NCBI RefSeq assembly: GCF_900168055.1
Contig: NZ_FUYS01000002.1
Span: 496,888 to 560,887 of the forward strand
Source: Parapedobacter luteus
GTDB lineage: Bacteria > Bacteroidota > Bacteroidia > Sphingobacteriales > Sphingobacteriaceae
Length of the DNA: 64,000 nucleotides
Direction of reading: 5' to 3'
Position numbers and translations under genes: made by a program. The notes beneath the pieces were generated by a model. It was not told where the DNA came from and did no database searches. It saw only the letters and a list, made by a program, of their open reading frames with translations. This document shows positions 43,675 to 52,394 of this stretch, one piece after another (the stretch's first letter is position 1; the number at the start of each line of letters is the position of its first letter).

Positions 43675-46164
43675 TTATCGCCGGCGTGGTATTTCCCGGT
43701 TCATTTCGGTAATGTCTACGTCGTCTTGGTGATTACCCAATAGGTGCTTACAGAAATAATCGCCCATCTTCCAGAAGAAATACTCGGTCATGTCACCAAA
43801 GCCGTGACGCTGCCCGGGCAGTAAAAGGAAATCAAAGCGTTTATTGGCTTTGATGAGCGCTTCAGCCATGCGGATGGTGTTGGCAGGATGTACGTTGTTG
43901 TCGATATCCCCTGTGGCCAGCAATAGGCGCCCCTTGAGGTTTTTGGCCAGCTCGGTGTTTTTCTCGATCGCGTAGGAAAACGTTGTATCTCCCTTGGCAG
44001 ATATGCGTTCGGTCACGCCATGATGCCGCTCGCTCCACCACCGGTTGTAAATATTGTTTTCGTGGTTGCCTGCACCCGAAACAGCTACCTTGAAAAAATC
44101 CGGGTAAACCAGCATGGCCGCAGTGGACATGAACCCGCCGCCGGAATGCCCAGTAATGCCCACCCGGTTGATGTCGATGAATGGATGACGGTCAGCCAAC
44201 TGCTCAGCCGCCGCTTTTTTGTCGGCTAAACCATAGTCGCGCAAATTGCCATAGCCATAGGTGTGATACCATTTTGATCGGGCAGGATGTCCGCCCCGGT
44301 TGCCTACAGTTATGACTACAAAGCCAAATTGCGCCAAACGGTCTATACGGTCCATGCTTCGCCCAAAGGCTTTGTTTACCGACTCGGTTTGCGGACCCGG
44401 ATACACGTATTCAATAAGGGGGTAGGTTTGGGTCGAGTCAAAGTGAAACGGTTTATACATCACGCCATATAAATCCGTGATACCATCATCAGCCTTGACT
44501 TTGAAGGGCTCGGGAAATTTATATCCCGCGGCAAATAGCTGCGACAAATCGGCTGTTTCCAACTTCAGGATTTGCTGTCCAGCATTATTGTAAAGAGCTG
44601 ATTCCGGAGTAGTATTCACCCGAGAATAATTGTTTACAAAAAATTGGCTGTTTTCGTCCATGAGGGCCTGATGGTCGAAGTTGCCGGCATTTAGCAATTT
44701 CATTCCGCTACCATTCAGGTTTATACTGTACAAATGTTGATAGTAGGGGTCTTCGTTTGCCTCACGGCCGTTGGCTACGAAGTATAAGGTGCGAGTTTTT
44801 TCATCCAATCCGGTGATTTCCGAACAATAAAACTCGCCGGAAGTAATCTGGTTTTTTAGGTTCCCGTTGCCGTCATATAGGTAATAATGTCCCCAACCGT
44901 CGCGTTCTGACCACACCACAAATTCCGGTCCGTTGCCAACCAATTCCGGTGGCTGTACGTCCAGGTAGGTGTTTGATCGTTCTTCGATAAGTATCTTTAC
45001 GCTTCCATCAATGGCGGCGGTACCGATATCAATGCGTTTGAGATCACGGCTACTCCGGGAAAAGAAAAATTGTTCATTGGTACCTAACCAGGTATTCACA
45101 CGGATGTCGTCCGGACGGTTGTTGCGGGGTTGACGCTTGGTGTATACCGCGAGTGTTTGGTTTTTAAATGCTGCCACGTCAATGCGGCGGGGCTTCTTGG
45201 TGGCAAACTCAAAGAGGTGAAGTTCCTGTTCCGTACTGTCCGGCTCACCGGGCATTTGGTATTTGTAGGTTTCCAGCGTAGGACGCTTGCTCCCTACGTT
45301 GTTGATAACCCAAAGGGAGTTGAGATGGCGGTTGTCCTTACGGGTCACGAGGAAATAGCGCCCATCGGGTGACCAGATGATACCGGCGCGCCGGCGTTGG
45401 TTTTTCTCATCTTCGTCTTTCTTTTCATCGCCGGTGGTGACGCTGCGGTCATCCCCACCCCAAGCATAATATTGAATTCCATCTGTAGTAATCTGGTGTT
45501 CTACGATGGTGCTGTCTTTCTCATCTTTTCGGGCTTTTTCGTAATTTTCGCGGTCCATCCAGTACAGGTTGTAGTTTTTGGCAAACACTACAGCGTTGGT
45601 ATCCGGCGAGAAGGACGCCCAGGAAAGGTGCGGCTTGGGCTTCAACGAATCGGCCAGCTCGACCAATTGCCGGGTTTGTAAGTCATATTCGAGGTAAAAC
45701 ACTTTTTTCTTGAGGGAATCCGTTTTATTGGTACTTTTCTCACGTTCTTCTTTGGTTTTCAATGTGTCTTTGGTACTGTTTACTTCAAAGCGGATGCGGC
45801 GCTCGTCCTCCGTAAATTTCAGGTTTCGGATATCGATATGCTGCGCATCGAAAGGATCTTTGACTATTCGTGTCAGCTGAGCGGCAAGCTGTGCATTATC
45901 AAAAAGAACGTCTTTCTTTCGGGCAGAGGGATCCACGATATACCAATTTTTTCCTTGGGACGTTTCATATACATACCAAAAGCGGTTGGAGTTTTTCAGC
46001 CAGTTGGGGCTTACAGAAGTGGAAAAAATCAAGCGCCTCAGCTTGTCTGGTGAGAATCGGGCGGCGAGCTGGTAGTTTGCCTTTACTTGTTCACGGTTTT
46101 CTTGTGCGATTCCTACGTTTACTACCAAAAACATGAAGAATACCAAGTTGTATTTTCTGTACAT
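43675..46164 (-). CDS. secreted S9 family peptidase (DPP4-like)
   Basis: An 829-residue exported serine peptidase: a signal peptide ends near GIAQ, an eight-bladed-type DPPIV N-terminal propeller fills most of the chain, and an alpha/beta-hydrolase domain closes it. The catalytic triad is visible as Ser674 (GITGHSGGG), Asp755 (GDIDNNVHP) and His787 (GQRHGFGD). Such enzymes remove dipeptides or trim prolyl peptides in the periplasm. There is no adjacent transporter; single-gene unit. No good terminator was found in the 105 bases downstream. Confidence 0.92.
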   Translation of the reverse strand: MYRKYNLVFFMFLVVNVGIAQENREQVKANYQLAARFSPDKLRRLIFSTSVSPNWLKNSNRFWYVYETSQGKNWYIVDPSARKKDVLFDNAQLAAQLTRIVKDPFDAQHIDIRNLKFTEDERRIRFEVNSTKDTLKTKEEREKSTNKTDSLKKKVFYLEYDLQTRQLVELADSLKPKPHLSWASFSPDTNAVVFAKNYNLYWMDRENYEKARKDEKDSTIVEHQITTDGIQYYAWGGDDRSVTTGDEKKDEDEKNQRRRAGIIWSPDGRYFLVTRKDNRHLNSLWVINNVGSKRPTLETYKYQMPGEPDSTEQELHLFEFATKKPRRIDVAAFKNQTLAVYTKRQPRNNRPDDIRVNTWLGTNEQFFFSRSSRDLKRIDIGTAAIDGSVKILIEERSNTYLDVQPPELVGNGPEFVVWSERDGWGHYYLYDGNGNLKNQITSGEFYCSEITGLDEKTRTLYFVANGREANEDPYYQHLYSINLNGSGMKLLNAGNFDHQALMDENSQFFVNNYSRVNTTPESALYNNAGQQILKLETADLSQLFAAGYKFPEPFKVKADDGITDLYGVMYKPFHFDSTQTYPLIEYVYPGPQTESVNKAFGRSMDRIDRLAQFGFVVITVGNRGGHPARSKWYHTYGYGNLRDYGLADKKAAAEQLADRHPFIDINRVGITGHSGGGFMSTAAMLVYPDFFKVAVSGAGNHENNIYNRWWSERHHGVTERISAKGDTTFSYAIEKNTELAKNLKGRLLLATGDIDNNVHPANTIRMAEALIKANKRFDFLLLPGQRHGFGDMTEYFFWKMGDYFCKHLLGNHQDDVDITEMNREIPRRR

Positions 46165-46300
46165 AGGGGTTAAGGAAAAGTATTACATTATTTGCAGGCG
46201 CAAATTATCAGTTTTTGATCGATATCTTTAGGTTTAAGATTGTAATATTCGCGTTAACCCGGTTGGAACAGCATTGTTGGCGGTGAAATAGCAAGTTAAC

Positions 46301-46338
46301 ATAGATTGAACGGCCAACGGAAAGGCCGCTCAATCTAT
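46301..46338 (-). terminator. 15-bp hairpin after the methyltransferase gene
   Basis: The arms at 46301-46315 and 46324-46338 pair along all 15 positions on the minus-strand RNA (one G-U pair), with an 8-base loop. It lies 19 bases beyond the methyltransferase stop. There is no T-tract, so it may terminate weakly or protect the mRNA 3' end. The remaining bases up to 46164 hold nothing recognised. Confidence 0.55.
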
Positions 46339-46357
46339 ATCAATGCTGTTGCTGGCG

Positions 46358-46894
46358 CTAATTACCTATCGTCCACAAATAGATAGTGTCACTACCTACT
46401 TCTATCGTCTTCTCGGCCGGCCAATCGCCCATATCGAAGTCGTGCGATACGATACGGCTGCCCGGTTTCAATTCTTTCTGCAGCTTTGGCCTAAGCTTTA
46501 GGTTGACCGACGGCAGGAGGTACATGGTTACGACGTTTGCTTTGCTGAAATCGAAATCAAACAAGTTTCCTTCGACAAACCGCACTTTGTCTGTGACGCC
46601 TGCCGCTTTGGCATTTGCATTCGCTTCTTTGATGCGTTGCGGATTAAGGTCTACGCCAACTCCGGTGGCACCAAATTTCTGGGCAGCTGTGATGACTATC
46701 CGTCCATCACCACATCCCAGATCATAGACGACGTCACCGGGCTTGACACCGGCAAGTTTGAGCATCTCTTCTACCGTCTCTTGTTTGGTGGGTACATACG
46801 GTACATCCAGATCAGGTTGTTGGGCGTACGCACCCGAGCATACGGCAACAAACAGAACCATCAGCCAATTTTTGAGTGTGTTCATTGTGTTCAT
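46358..46894 (-). CDS. SAM-dependent methyltransferase with a signal peptide
   Basis: A 178-residue class I methyltransferase. Motif I is VVYDLGCGDGRI, the acidic end of strand 2 is VGVDLNPQ, and VRFVEGNLFDFDF and VTMYLLPSVN follow, so the SAM site looks intact. The N-terminus (LKNWLMVLFVAVCSGAYAQQ) is a clear signal peptide, which would place the enzyme outside the cytoplasm where SAM is not expected. Substrate unknown. Two starts are possible (46894 or 46885). It may be a single-gene unit. Confidence 0.85.
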   Translation of the reverse strand: MNTMNTLKNWLMVLFVAVCSGAYAQQPDLDVPYVPTKQETVEEMLKLAGVKPGDVVYDLGCGDGRIVITAAQKFGATGVGVDLNPQRIKEANANAKAAGVTDKVRFVEGNLFDFDFSKANVVTMYLLPSVNLKLRPKLQKELKPGSRIVSHDFDMGDWPAEKTIEVGSDTIYLWTIGN

Positions 46895-46953
46895 TTTTAA
46901 TTGTTATACCTAAAGTTAATTGCGTTGCATCATGTCTGCGGTATTACTGATAA

Positions 46954-48351
46954 CTACCGAACTGTGAAGAAAAACAACATACCCAGCAACAGTACGGCTA
47001 CCCCCACTAACGCGCCGATGCCCGTATAGGCTAAGCTTGAGTAAAGCAAATAAGCACACGAACCGCAGAATATGAGCGGCGTTACCGGATAGAACGGTAC
47101 GCTGAATGGGCGGACAACACCGGGTTCTTTCGCGCGCAGAACAAACAGGGCTACGCCGGTAGCAAGGAAAAAGAACCAGAATACCGGCGCGGTAAAGTCT
47201 ACCATCGACTGGAAGCCATCGCGCGTAAGAGCGCCCAGCACTATCAAAGCGAGCGCGATCATGCCCTGCAATATCAGGGCATTTACCGGTGACGACGTCT
47301 TGCTGTTCCATTTGCCTAAGCGGCCAAAGACCTCAAAATCCCGCCCCAGCGCATAATTAGTGCGGGCGCCCGTAAAGATGGTGGCATTGATGGACGTAAG
47401 TGCAGCCATAGCCACAATTACGCCGATAAGCAATACACCCGGTTCACCCAACGTAACACGCATTAAGTCGATACCCACCGCTTCGGAAGCGGCTATCCGC
47501 TCGATGCCGAGCGCGTGTAAAAACGCCCAATTGATAAGCAGATAAATCGCTGTAATGGCTAAAATGCTGATGACCAGCACTTGCACCATTTTCCGACTCC
47601 CGGCTTTCAGTTCGGCGGAAATATAGCCTGCCTCGTTCCAGCCGCCGAAAGTAAGCAGCACAAATACCATCGCCAGCCCGATTGCCGACGAGTTGTCTAA
47701 GGATGTGACTGGCAGCGCAGATAAGGCAGTAGGGGAAGGGCTGATAAAAAAGCCGACAACGATCACGCATAATATGCCGATAAACTCAAAGGCGAACAGC
47801 AGTTTCTGCATACCCGTGCCGAAATTTACCCCGAGTATATTGATGAGCGTAAGCGTCGTCACCACCAGCGCCGCAAAAATCGCTGACGAATAGCTGCCAA
47901 TCGGGTAGAGCTGCGAAAGGTAATCACCGATAATATAAGCGAGTAGTGCTATGGATCCGGTTTGTATTATACTTAGCCTTGCCCAAGCAAATAAGAAGGC
48001 AAAACGTTTGCCAAATGCCCGCATCAGGAAATGGTAGTCGCCTCCGGTATTCGGAAATGTGGTGCTCAGCTCCGCATAGCAAAGGGCGCCGATGAGCGAC
48101 ACCAGTCCGCCGAGTAGCCACACGGAAAGAAACAATTCGGGGCTGCCCGTGTTAGCCGCAACAATCGATGGGGTACGGAAAATCCCTGCGCCCACCACGA
48201 TGCCTACGATAATCGTGATGGCGTCAATAATCCGGATTAAAGGTCGAGGGTTTTTATCTTCTTGGACTTCGGAATATGGCAACGTTGGTGTCGCTTGGCC
48301 ATTTTTGGATGTTGTCGTGAAGGCGTTGACCACCTTGCTTTCCTCTTTCAT
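46954..48351 (-). CDS. APC-family amino acid permease
   Basis: A 465-residue inner membrane transporter with about 12 helices. The N-terminal DAITIIVGIVVGAGIFRTPSIVAANTG segment is the APC helix-1 signature, and GGDYHFLMRAFG and FGGWNEAGYISAELK are conserved in the LAT-like branch. The polar N-terminal 35 residues are cytoplasmic. Substrate not determinable. Distinct from the permease at 39537: the two share only family-level similarity. The 59-base gap to the methyltransferase start downstream holds no recognised terminator. Confidence 0.87.
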   Translation of the reverse strand: MKEESKVVNAFTTTSKNGQATPTLPYSEVQEDKNPRPLIRIIDAITIIVGIVVGAGIFRTPSIVAANTGSPELFLSVWLLGGLVSLIGALCYAELSTTFPNTGGDYHFLMRAFGKRFAFLFAWARLSIIQTGSIALLAYIIGDYLSQLYPIGSYSSAIFAALVVTTLTLINILGVNFGTGMQKLLFAFEFIGILCVIVVGFFISPSPTALSALPVTSLDNSSAIGLAMVFVLLTFGGWNEAGYISAELKAGSRKMVQVLVISILAITAIYLLINWAFLHALGIERIAASEAVGIDLMRVTLGEPGVLLIGVIVAMAALTSINATIFTGARTNYALGRDFEVFGRLGKWNSKTSSPVNALILQGMIALALIVLGALTRDGFQSMVDFTAPVFWFFFLATGVALFVLRAKEPGVVRPFSVPFYPVTPLIFCGSCAYLLYSSLAYTGIGALVGVAVLLLGMLFFFTVR

Positions 48352-48464
48352 ATAACGGTCGTTACGATTGGTGTACGGTTTATATACAAACGGATACCTG
48401 CTTTGTTTCCAAAGGTCCTGTAATATTTTTGTGAGGTAACCTTCGGCCTACGCTCGGTTATCGG

Positions 48465-49895
48465 TCACGAGCCTCCTTCACCGAAAAAGCCGTCGTGAAA
48501 GTTCACCAAAAACAGCTCTTTGGTTGCGCGGGTGCAGGCGGTATAGAGCCAACGTAAAAACTCCACGTCGAGCTGTTCGTCGGTGAGATAGCCTTGGTCT
48601 ACGAAGACCGCCTGCCATTGTCCGCCTTGCGCTTTGTGGCAGGTGATGGCCATCGCAAACTTGATTTGCAGGGCATTATAATACGGATCCGCTTTTAGCG
48701 CGGCCATCCGTTCCTTTTTGTCGGGGATGTCTATGTAATCCTGCATCACGGCGTCAAACAGGCGCTGTTGATCGGCCTGCGATAAGCTGGGAGAATCCGT
48801 GTGCAGCGTATCAAGCATTACCCGGCAATCGATGGGTTCGATTTCGTCAGTATCGATAAAGGCCAAACTCACGTCGGCGAAACGGAAGCCGTGCTGTTCG
48901 TGGACATTGCGTACCCTGCGTACTTGTGCCATGTCGCCGTTTGCAATAAAACCTGTCCGATTCGAATCAGCCGAAAGCCAATAGTAGTTGTTACGTACTA
49001 CCATGATGTAGTCGCCACCGGTCAGCTCCTCATCCCTAAACAGAATGCGGTGACGGATATTTTGATTATAGCTGTTAGCATTCTTATTCGAACGGCAGAT
49101 AACCATGGTATTCTCCAGGCCGTATTTATCATAGGCATAGTGCAAGCCATCGATAAGCCGTTCGCCTGTCATTCGGTAGATATCGCCGTAACCTGCTACA
49201 CGGATGCGTGGAAAAGTAATGGCTGCATGGTTTGTAGCCGATTGGAGTTGCTGGCGTATAGCTGTCGCATTGTGAAGGATGCCCGAATGCTTTTCCTGCC
49301 GTACTACCTCCGTAAGCTCAAAGGTGAATACTTGCATACCAAACGTGCCGGCAAGCCATTGCGCGTCGAGTGCGGGGCTTTGCAAAAGCCCCACCGGCGG
49401 AAGCTGGGCCGTGTCGCCGACAAACATCAAGCAGCAGTTTTGACCGCTATTTACATAGTCTACTAGATCCTCCAGAAGACTTTTGCTGTTAAAGGAAAAA
49501 CGTTCGTTGGATATCATCGATGCTTCATCCACGATAAAAAGCGTATCCGTATGCGGATTATTAGCTAGCCCGAAAGCCATGTCGGGAGACAGGGCCACCT
49601 TTTTGCGGTATATCTTCTTGTGGATGGTGGAAGCCTTTTTGCCGGAATAGCTGCGCATTACTTTGGCTGCCCTCCCCGTGGGGGCCAAAAGGACCGTGCG
49701 CATTTGTAAAACGGGGAGTGCATTCACCAGTGTGCTGATGATGGTGGTCTTTCCCGTACCTGCGTACCCCTTAAGGACGAAACATGAATGATGACCAGCC
49801 TGCCCCAGAAAAATAGCTAACCTTTGGAATGCTTCATACTGCTGTCCAGTAGGCTGTAAGGGGAAACGGCTGTAAAGTAATTCAGCAATCTGCAC
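48465..49895 (-). CDS. RecD-like SF1B DNA helicase
   Basis: A helicase of about 476 residues: Walker A GYAGTGKTT near residue 46, a RAAKVMRSYSGKKASTIHKKIY segment (motif Ia region), Walker B LFIVDEASMIS, motif III GDTAQLPPVG, and a C-terminal UvrD-C2-type motif (AMAITCHKAQGGQW, YTACTRATKELFLV). It resembles stand-alone RecD-like/Dda-like 5'-3' helicases; no RecB/RecC genes are near. I chose GTG at 49895: the alternative TTG at 49901 lies within the -7 element. Divergent from the DUF3822 gene. Confidence 0.87.
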   Translation of the reverse strand: MQIAELLYSRFPLQPTGQQYEAFQRLAIFLGQAGHHSCFVLKGYAGTGKTTIISTLVNALPVLQMRTVLLAPTGRAAKVMRSYSGKKASTIHKKIYRKKVALSPDMAFGLANNPHTDTLFIVDEASMISNERFSFNSKSLLEDLVDYVNSGQNCCLMFVGDTAQLPPVGLLQSPALDAQWLAGTFGMQVFTFELTEVVRQEKHSGILHNATAIRQQLQSATNHAAITFPRIRVAGYGDIYRMTGERLIDGLHYAYDKYGLENTMVICRSNKNANSYNQNIRHRILFRDEELTGGDYIMVVRNNYYWLSADSNRTGFIANGDMAQVRRVRNVHEQHGFRFADVSLAFIDTDEIEPIDCRVMLDTLHTDSPSLSQADQQRLFDAVMQDYIDIPDKKERMAALKADPYYNALQIKFAMAITCHKAQGGQWQAVFVDQGYLTDEQLDVEFLRWLYTACTRATKELFLVNFHDGFFGEGGS

Positions 49896-49898
49896 GAC

Positions 49899-49906
49899 CA
49901 AAGGTA
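49899..49906 (-). promoter_or_regulatory. -7 promoter element of the RecD-like helicase gene
   Basis: TACCTTTG on the minus strand, followed by GTC and a GTG start codon. The transcription start would fall at or within the first codon. No TTG at standard -33 spacing. Confidence 0.5.
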
Positions 49907-49915
49907 GCCAAAAGT

Positions 49916-49946
49916 TTGTTCAAAATGATTTATCTAAGTAAGTTTG
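49916..49946 (+). promoter_or_regulatory. complete promoter of the DUF3822-rsmD unit
   Basis: TTG at 49916-49918, 20 bases, TAAGTTTG at 49939-49946. The leader would be about 15 nt. It lies back to back with the helicase promoter, so the two polymerases would compete. Confidence 0.75.
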
Positions 49947-49965
49947 TCGCGACATATAAACGGTG

Positions 49966-50769
49966 ATGACATATATTTCCGCAGATTTTGACCAACAACA
50001 TGCCGCCGAGTACACTTTATTGGCGAGAATAGGACATGAAGAGAATGCCTTGGCTGTGTTAGACAATGCCGGACAACTGAAAGTCATTACCGCTTATGAC
50101 CCGCGCCATACCAAGCAAGAAGTGGCTGATTTACTGAATCTCAATTTCGGGCGTGTGAAGTTGGCTGTGCCCGATGGTTCATATTCGTTTGTACCTGGCG
50201 AGGCATTTCGTGAAAGTGCTCTCGATATATACCGTCGGTACTTGCCCGGTGACGGCCTTGCCGATACCGTGATATCCAGTTTGCCCGCGCTTGGTATTAC
50301 GTTGCTTCATCATGTCAACCAATTGGGCTTGGAACCGTTTGTCGGACGGTTTTCTCATCTGGGCATTTATCCTGTGGTCCAACCGTTGCTGGCGGCGGTG
50401 GTGGGGCATGCGCGGCAGACGGCGGGCCCATTCGTCAGCATCAACAAACAAGCTTCCTGCGTCAATATCGCTGTGCTTGATTCGGGAAAGTTTATTTATG
50501 CCAATGATTTTGAAGTCTTCGGTCCGGACGACCTAAATTACTACCTGCTCGCAGTATTAACAAATGGTGAGCTGATCGGTAAGCAGCCCGTTTGTTGTTT
50601 GTCCGGCGATATTGCGGAAGACGGCGAATTTCATCGACGGGTGACAAAATACAGTGAACATGTGGTATTTGCCGACAGCGGGCAGCTTACTGGGGTAAGC
50701 CTACCCCAGGCATTGCAGTTGGAGCAACATCAATACCTTACGCTTTTAGGGCTATATCTATGCGAATAA
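49966..50769 (+). CDS. DUF3822 family protein
   Basis: A 267-residue soluble protein of the Bacteroidota family DUF3822. I recall a structural-genomics model describing an actin-like ATPase fold for this family, and the two halves here (residues about 1-135 and 136-267, the latter with GPFVSINKQASCVNIAVLDSGKFIYANDF) fit such a duplicated fold. No activity is known to me. An in-frame GTG at 49963 is an alternative start. Its end overlaps rsmD by 10 bases; the DUF3822-rsmD pairing suggests a link with ribosome modification, though only by position. Confidence 0.83.
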   Translation: MTYISADFDQQHAAEYTLLARIGHEENALAVLDNAGQLKVITAYDPRHTKQEVADLLNLNFGRVKLAVPDGSYSFVPGEAFRESALDIYRRYLPGDGLADTVISSLPALGITLLHHVNQLGLEPFVGRFSHLGIYPVVQPLLAAVVGHARQTAGPFVSINKQASCVNIAVLDSGKFIYANDFEVFGPDDLNYYLLAVLTNGELIGKQPVCCLSGDIAEDGEFHRRVTKYSEHVVFADSGQLTGVSLPQALQLEQHQYLTLLGLYLCE

Positions 50770-51293
50770 TCGGGGGCAGTCACGGCGGACTGCGATTACA
50801 TCCTCCATCCACTTTGCCTGTACGGCCCACTACGGACATGGCCAAGGAAGCACTATTCAATGTACTGGAAAACCGGATAGACTTCAGTGGACTGGGCGCG
50901 TTGGATCTTTTTTCAGGAACAGGAAATATCACATTCGAGTTCGCTTCCCGCGGTGTAGCCCGTGTTGTGGCGGTAGATGCCCATTTCAAATGCATCCAGT
51001 ATATCAATACCGTCGCCAAGAAATTGAACATGACCGCTATAAAAGCGGTAAAGGCCGATGCCCTCAAATTTATACCATCTTGCAAAGACCAATTTGACTT
51101 GGTATTCGCGGATCCGCCATATGACCTGCCGCAATTGCCGCAAATTCCCAATCTTGTGTTCGCCGCTGGCTTATTAAAACCGGGCGCTTGGCTAATTTTA
51201 GAACATGCATCTACACGGAAGCTTGAAACCAGTCCACATTGGGTAGAAACACGCAAATACGGATATTCATCGTTTTCGTTTTATCGACTTTAG
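50760..51293 (+). CDS. rsmD: 16S rRNA (guanine966-N2)-methyltransferase
   Basis: A 177-residue Rossmann methyltransferase: MRIIGGSHGG N-terminus, RPTTDMAKEALFNVL, SAM motif LDLFSGTGNITFEFASRG and the catalytic FADPPYDLP (DPPY for N2-guanine methylation). Typical RsmD length. Starts inside the end of the DUF3822 gene. The 3' end overlaps the converging coaD gene by 27 bases; rsmD and coaD are frequent neighbours in bacteria. Confidence 0.94.
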   Translation: MRIIGGSHGGLRLHPPSTLPVRPTTDMAKEALFNVLENRIDFSGLGALDLFSGTGNITFEFASRGVARVVAVDAHFKCIQYINTVAKKLNMTAIKAVKADALKFIPSCKDQFDLVFADPPYDLPQLPQIPNLVFAAGLLKPGAWLILEHASTRKLETSPHWVETRKYGYSSFSFYRL

Positions 51294-51743
51294 TACCGCT
51301 TCTGGAACGAATTGGCTAATGTCCCCACCGTTTATGATGATCTCGCGGATAATCGTCGAAGAAATGTGAGACAGCCCGCTACTGCTTACCAGAAACACCG
51401 TCTCAATATCCGGAGCAAGCACCGTATTGTTGAGCGCGATGGCCTTTTCAAATTCAAAATCACCGGCATTGCGCATACCGCGCAGAATATAATACGCACC
51501 GACCTTGCGGCAAAAATCTACCGTAAGCCCGTCAAACTGTACGACCTCCACACAGTCTCCATGTGATGAAAATACTTCCTGCGTGATAGCCAGGCGCTCG
51601 TCATGATTGAAATAGCCTTTTTTTGTCGTGTTCGTTCCAATAGCCACATAAATTTTGTCGAAAAGCCGCCGGCCCCTTACGACAATATCCACATGTGCAT
51701 TCGTTATGGGATCAAAAGATCCGGGAAAAACCGCAGTCTTCAT
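51267..51743 (-). CDS. coaD: phosphopantetheine adenylyltransferase
   Basis: Fourth enzyme of coenzyme A synthesis, forming dephospho-CoA from phosphopantetheine and ATP. The 158-residue protein has the nucleotidyltransferase motif AVFPGSFDPITNAHVDIV, ILRGMRNAGDFEFE and the C-terminal HISSTIIREI motif. It starts 38 bases after the NUDIX gene stop and may share its mRNA; a degenerate -7-like element (TACCTTTA) also precedes it. Confidence 0.95.
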   Translation of the reverse strand: MKTAVFPGSFDPITNAHVDIVVRGRRLFDKIYVAIGTNTTKKGYFNHDERLAITQEVFSSHGDCVEVVQFDGLTVDFCRKVGAYYILRGMRNAGDFEFEKAIALNNTVLAPDIETVFLVSSSGLSHISSTIIREIIINGGDISQFVPEAVLKSIKRKR

Positions 51744-51781
51744 GTGTAGTTCTTTTTAAAGGTATTACATGGTAAATGATA

Positions 51782-52372
51782 TCAATTGGGCGTAATCGTA
51801 TTCAAAATGTCCTCAATAAGCGGATAGGTATTTTTCCTTATTTTATTGAATTTATCCCGTCCCAGCCATATCGCCTCGGTAATGTCCTCTTCCAGCTGGG
51901 GTTTTAGTTTTGGAACTTTGTTGACTCCCATTTCATACCAGTTTGTCTTTTTCAATACCAATTCGCCTTTCAGCATGTAAGCATGATAAGTGGTCATGAC
52001 CTTCTGTCCAAGGTAATCGACTTTAATTCCGCACTCCTCTTCTACTTCCCGCACGGCGGCTTGTTTCATTGACTCATCATCATCCACTTTACCCTTAGGC
52101 AGGTCCCATTTCCCAAGCCGATGGATGAAAAGGTAGTCCCCTTCGCCATTTTTCACTAATCCACCTGACGCTTTAATTACTTTGATTCTTTTTTTAATGA
52201 GGCTCAAAAACTCCTTGGGGTTTTTTATTAGTATGAAATATGTAATAAAAAATTTATTATGCTTTGATTCTTTGAAAAGTTTTTCGAAGTCAAAATCTTG
52301 ATCGTCAATCGTTTGAAAATTGGGTAAGTCACCGGGGATAAAATCTGCCAAAACGAGGGCCGATTGGTTCAT
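51782..52372 (-). CDS. NUDIX hydrolase
   Basis: A 196-residue protein: about 85 N-terminal residues without a recognised family, then a NUDIX domain with the box GKVDDDESMKQAAVREVEEECGI matching GX5EX7REUXEEXGU completely. It hydrolyses a nucleoside diphosphate linked to some moiety; substrate unknown. Start MNQSALVLADF at 52372; the frame extends upstream but would run across the pyrE start region. Only 22 bases separate its start from that of the divergent pyrE. Confidence 0.87.
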   Translation of the reverse strand: MNQSALVLADFIPGDLPNFQTIDDQDFDFEKLFKESKHNKFFITYFILIKNPKEFLSLIKKRIKVIKASGGLVKNGEGDYLFIHRLGKWDLPKGKVDDDESMKQAAVREVEEECGIKVDYLGQKVMTTYHAYMLKGELVLKKTNWYEMGVNKVPKLKPQLEEDITEAIWLGRDKFNKIRKNTYPLIEDILNTITPN

Positions 52373-52390
52373 ATAAATTTTATAGATTTG
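52364..52390 (+). promoter_or_regulatory. promoter of pyrE
   Basis: TAGATTTG at 52383-52390 is an exact -7 element, followed by CGCC and the pyrE ATG. TTG at 52364-52366 lies 16 bases upstream, slightly short of the usual spacing. The element overlaps the first codons of the divergent NUDIX gene. Confidence 0.6.
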
Positions 52391-52394
52391 CGCC

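Noticed and set aside
46954-48351. The two APC permeases as a recent duplication
   Set aside because: The proteins at 39537 and 46954 differ in length, signature residues and subfamily look; they share only superfamily-level similarity.
48801-49466. A 221-codon plus-strand frame
   Set aside because: Antisense to the RecD-like helicase, whose motifs are intact; no promoter or family resemblance.
48465-49895. Helicase as part of a phage-defence island
   Set aside because: No nuclease, reverse transcriptase, toxin or other defence partner is adjacent; neighbours are housekeeping genes.
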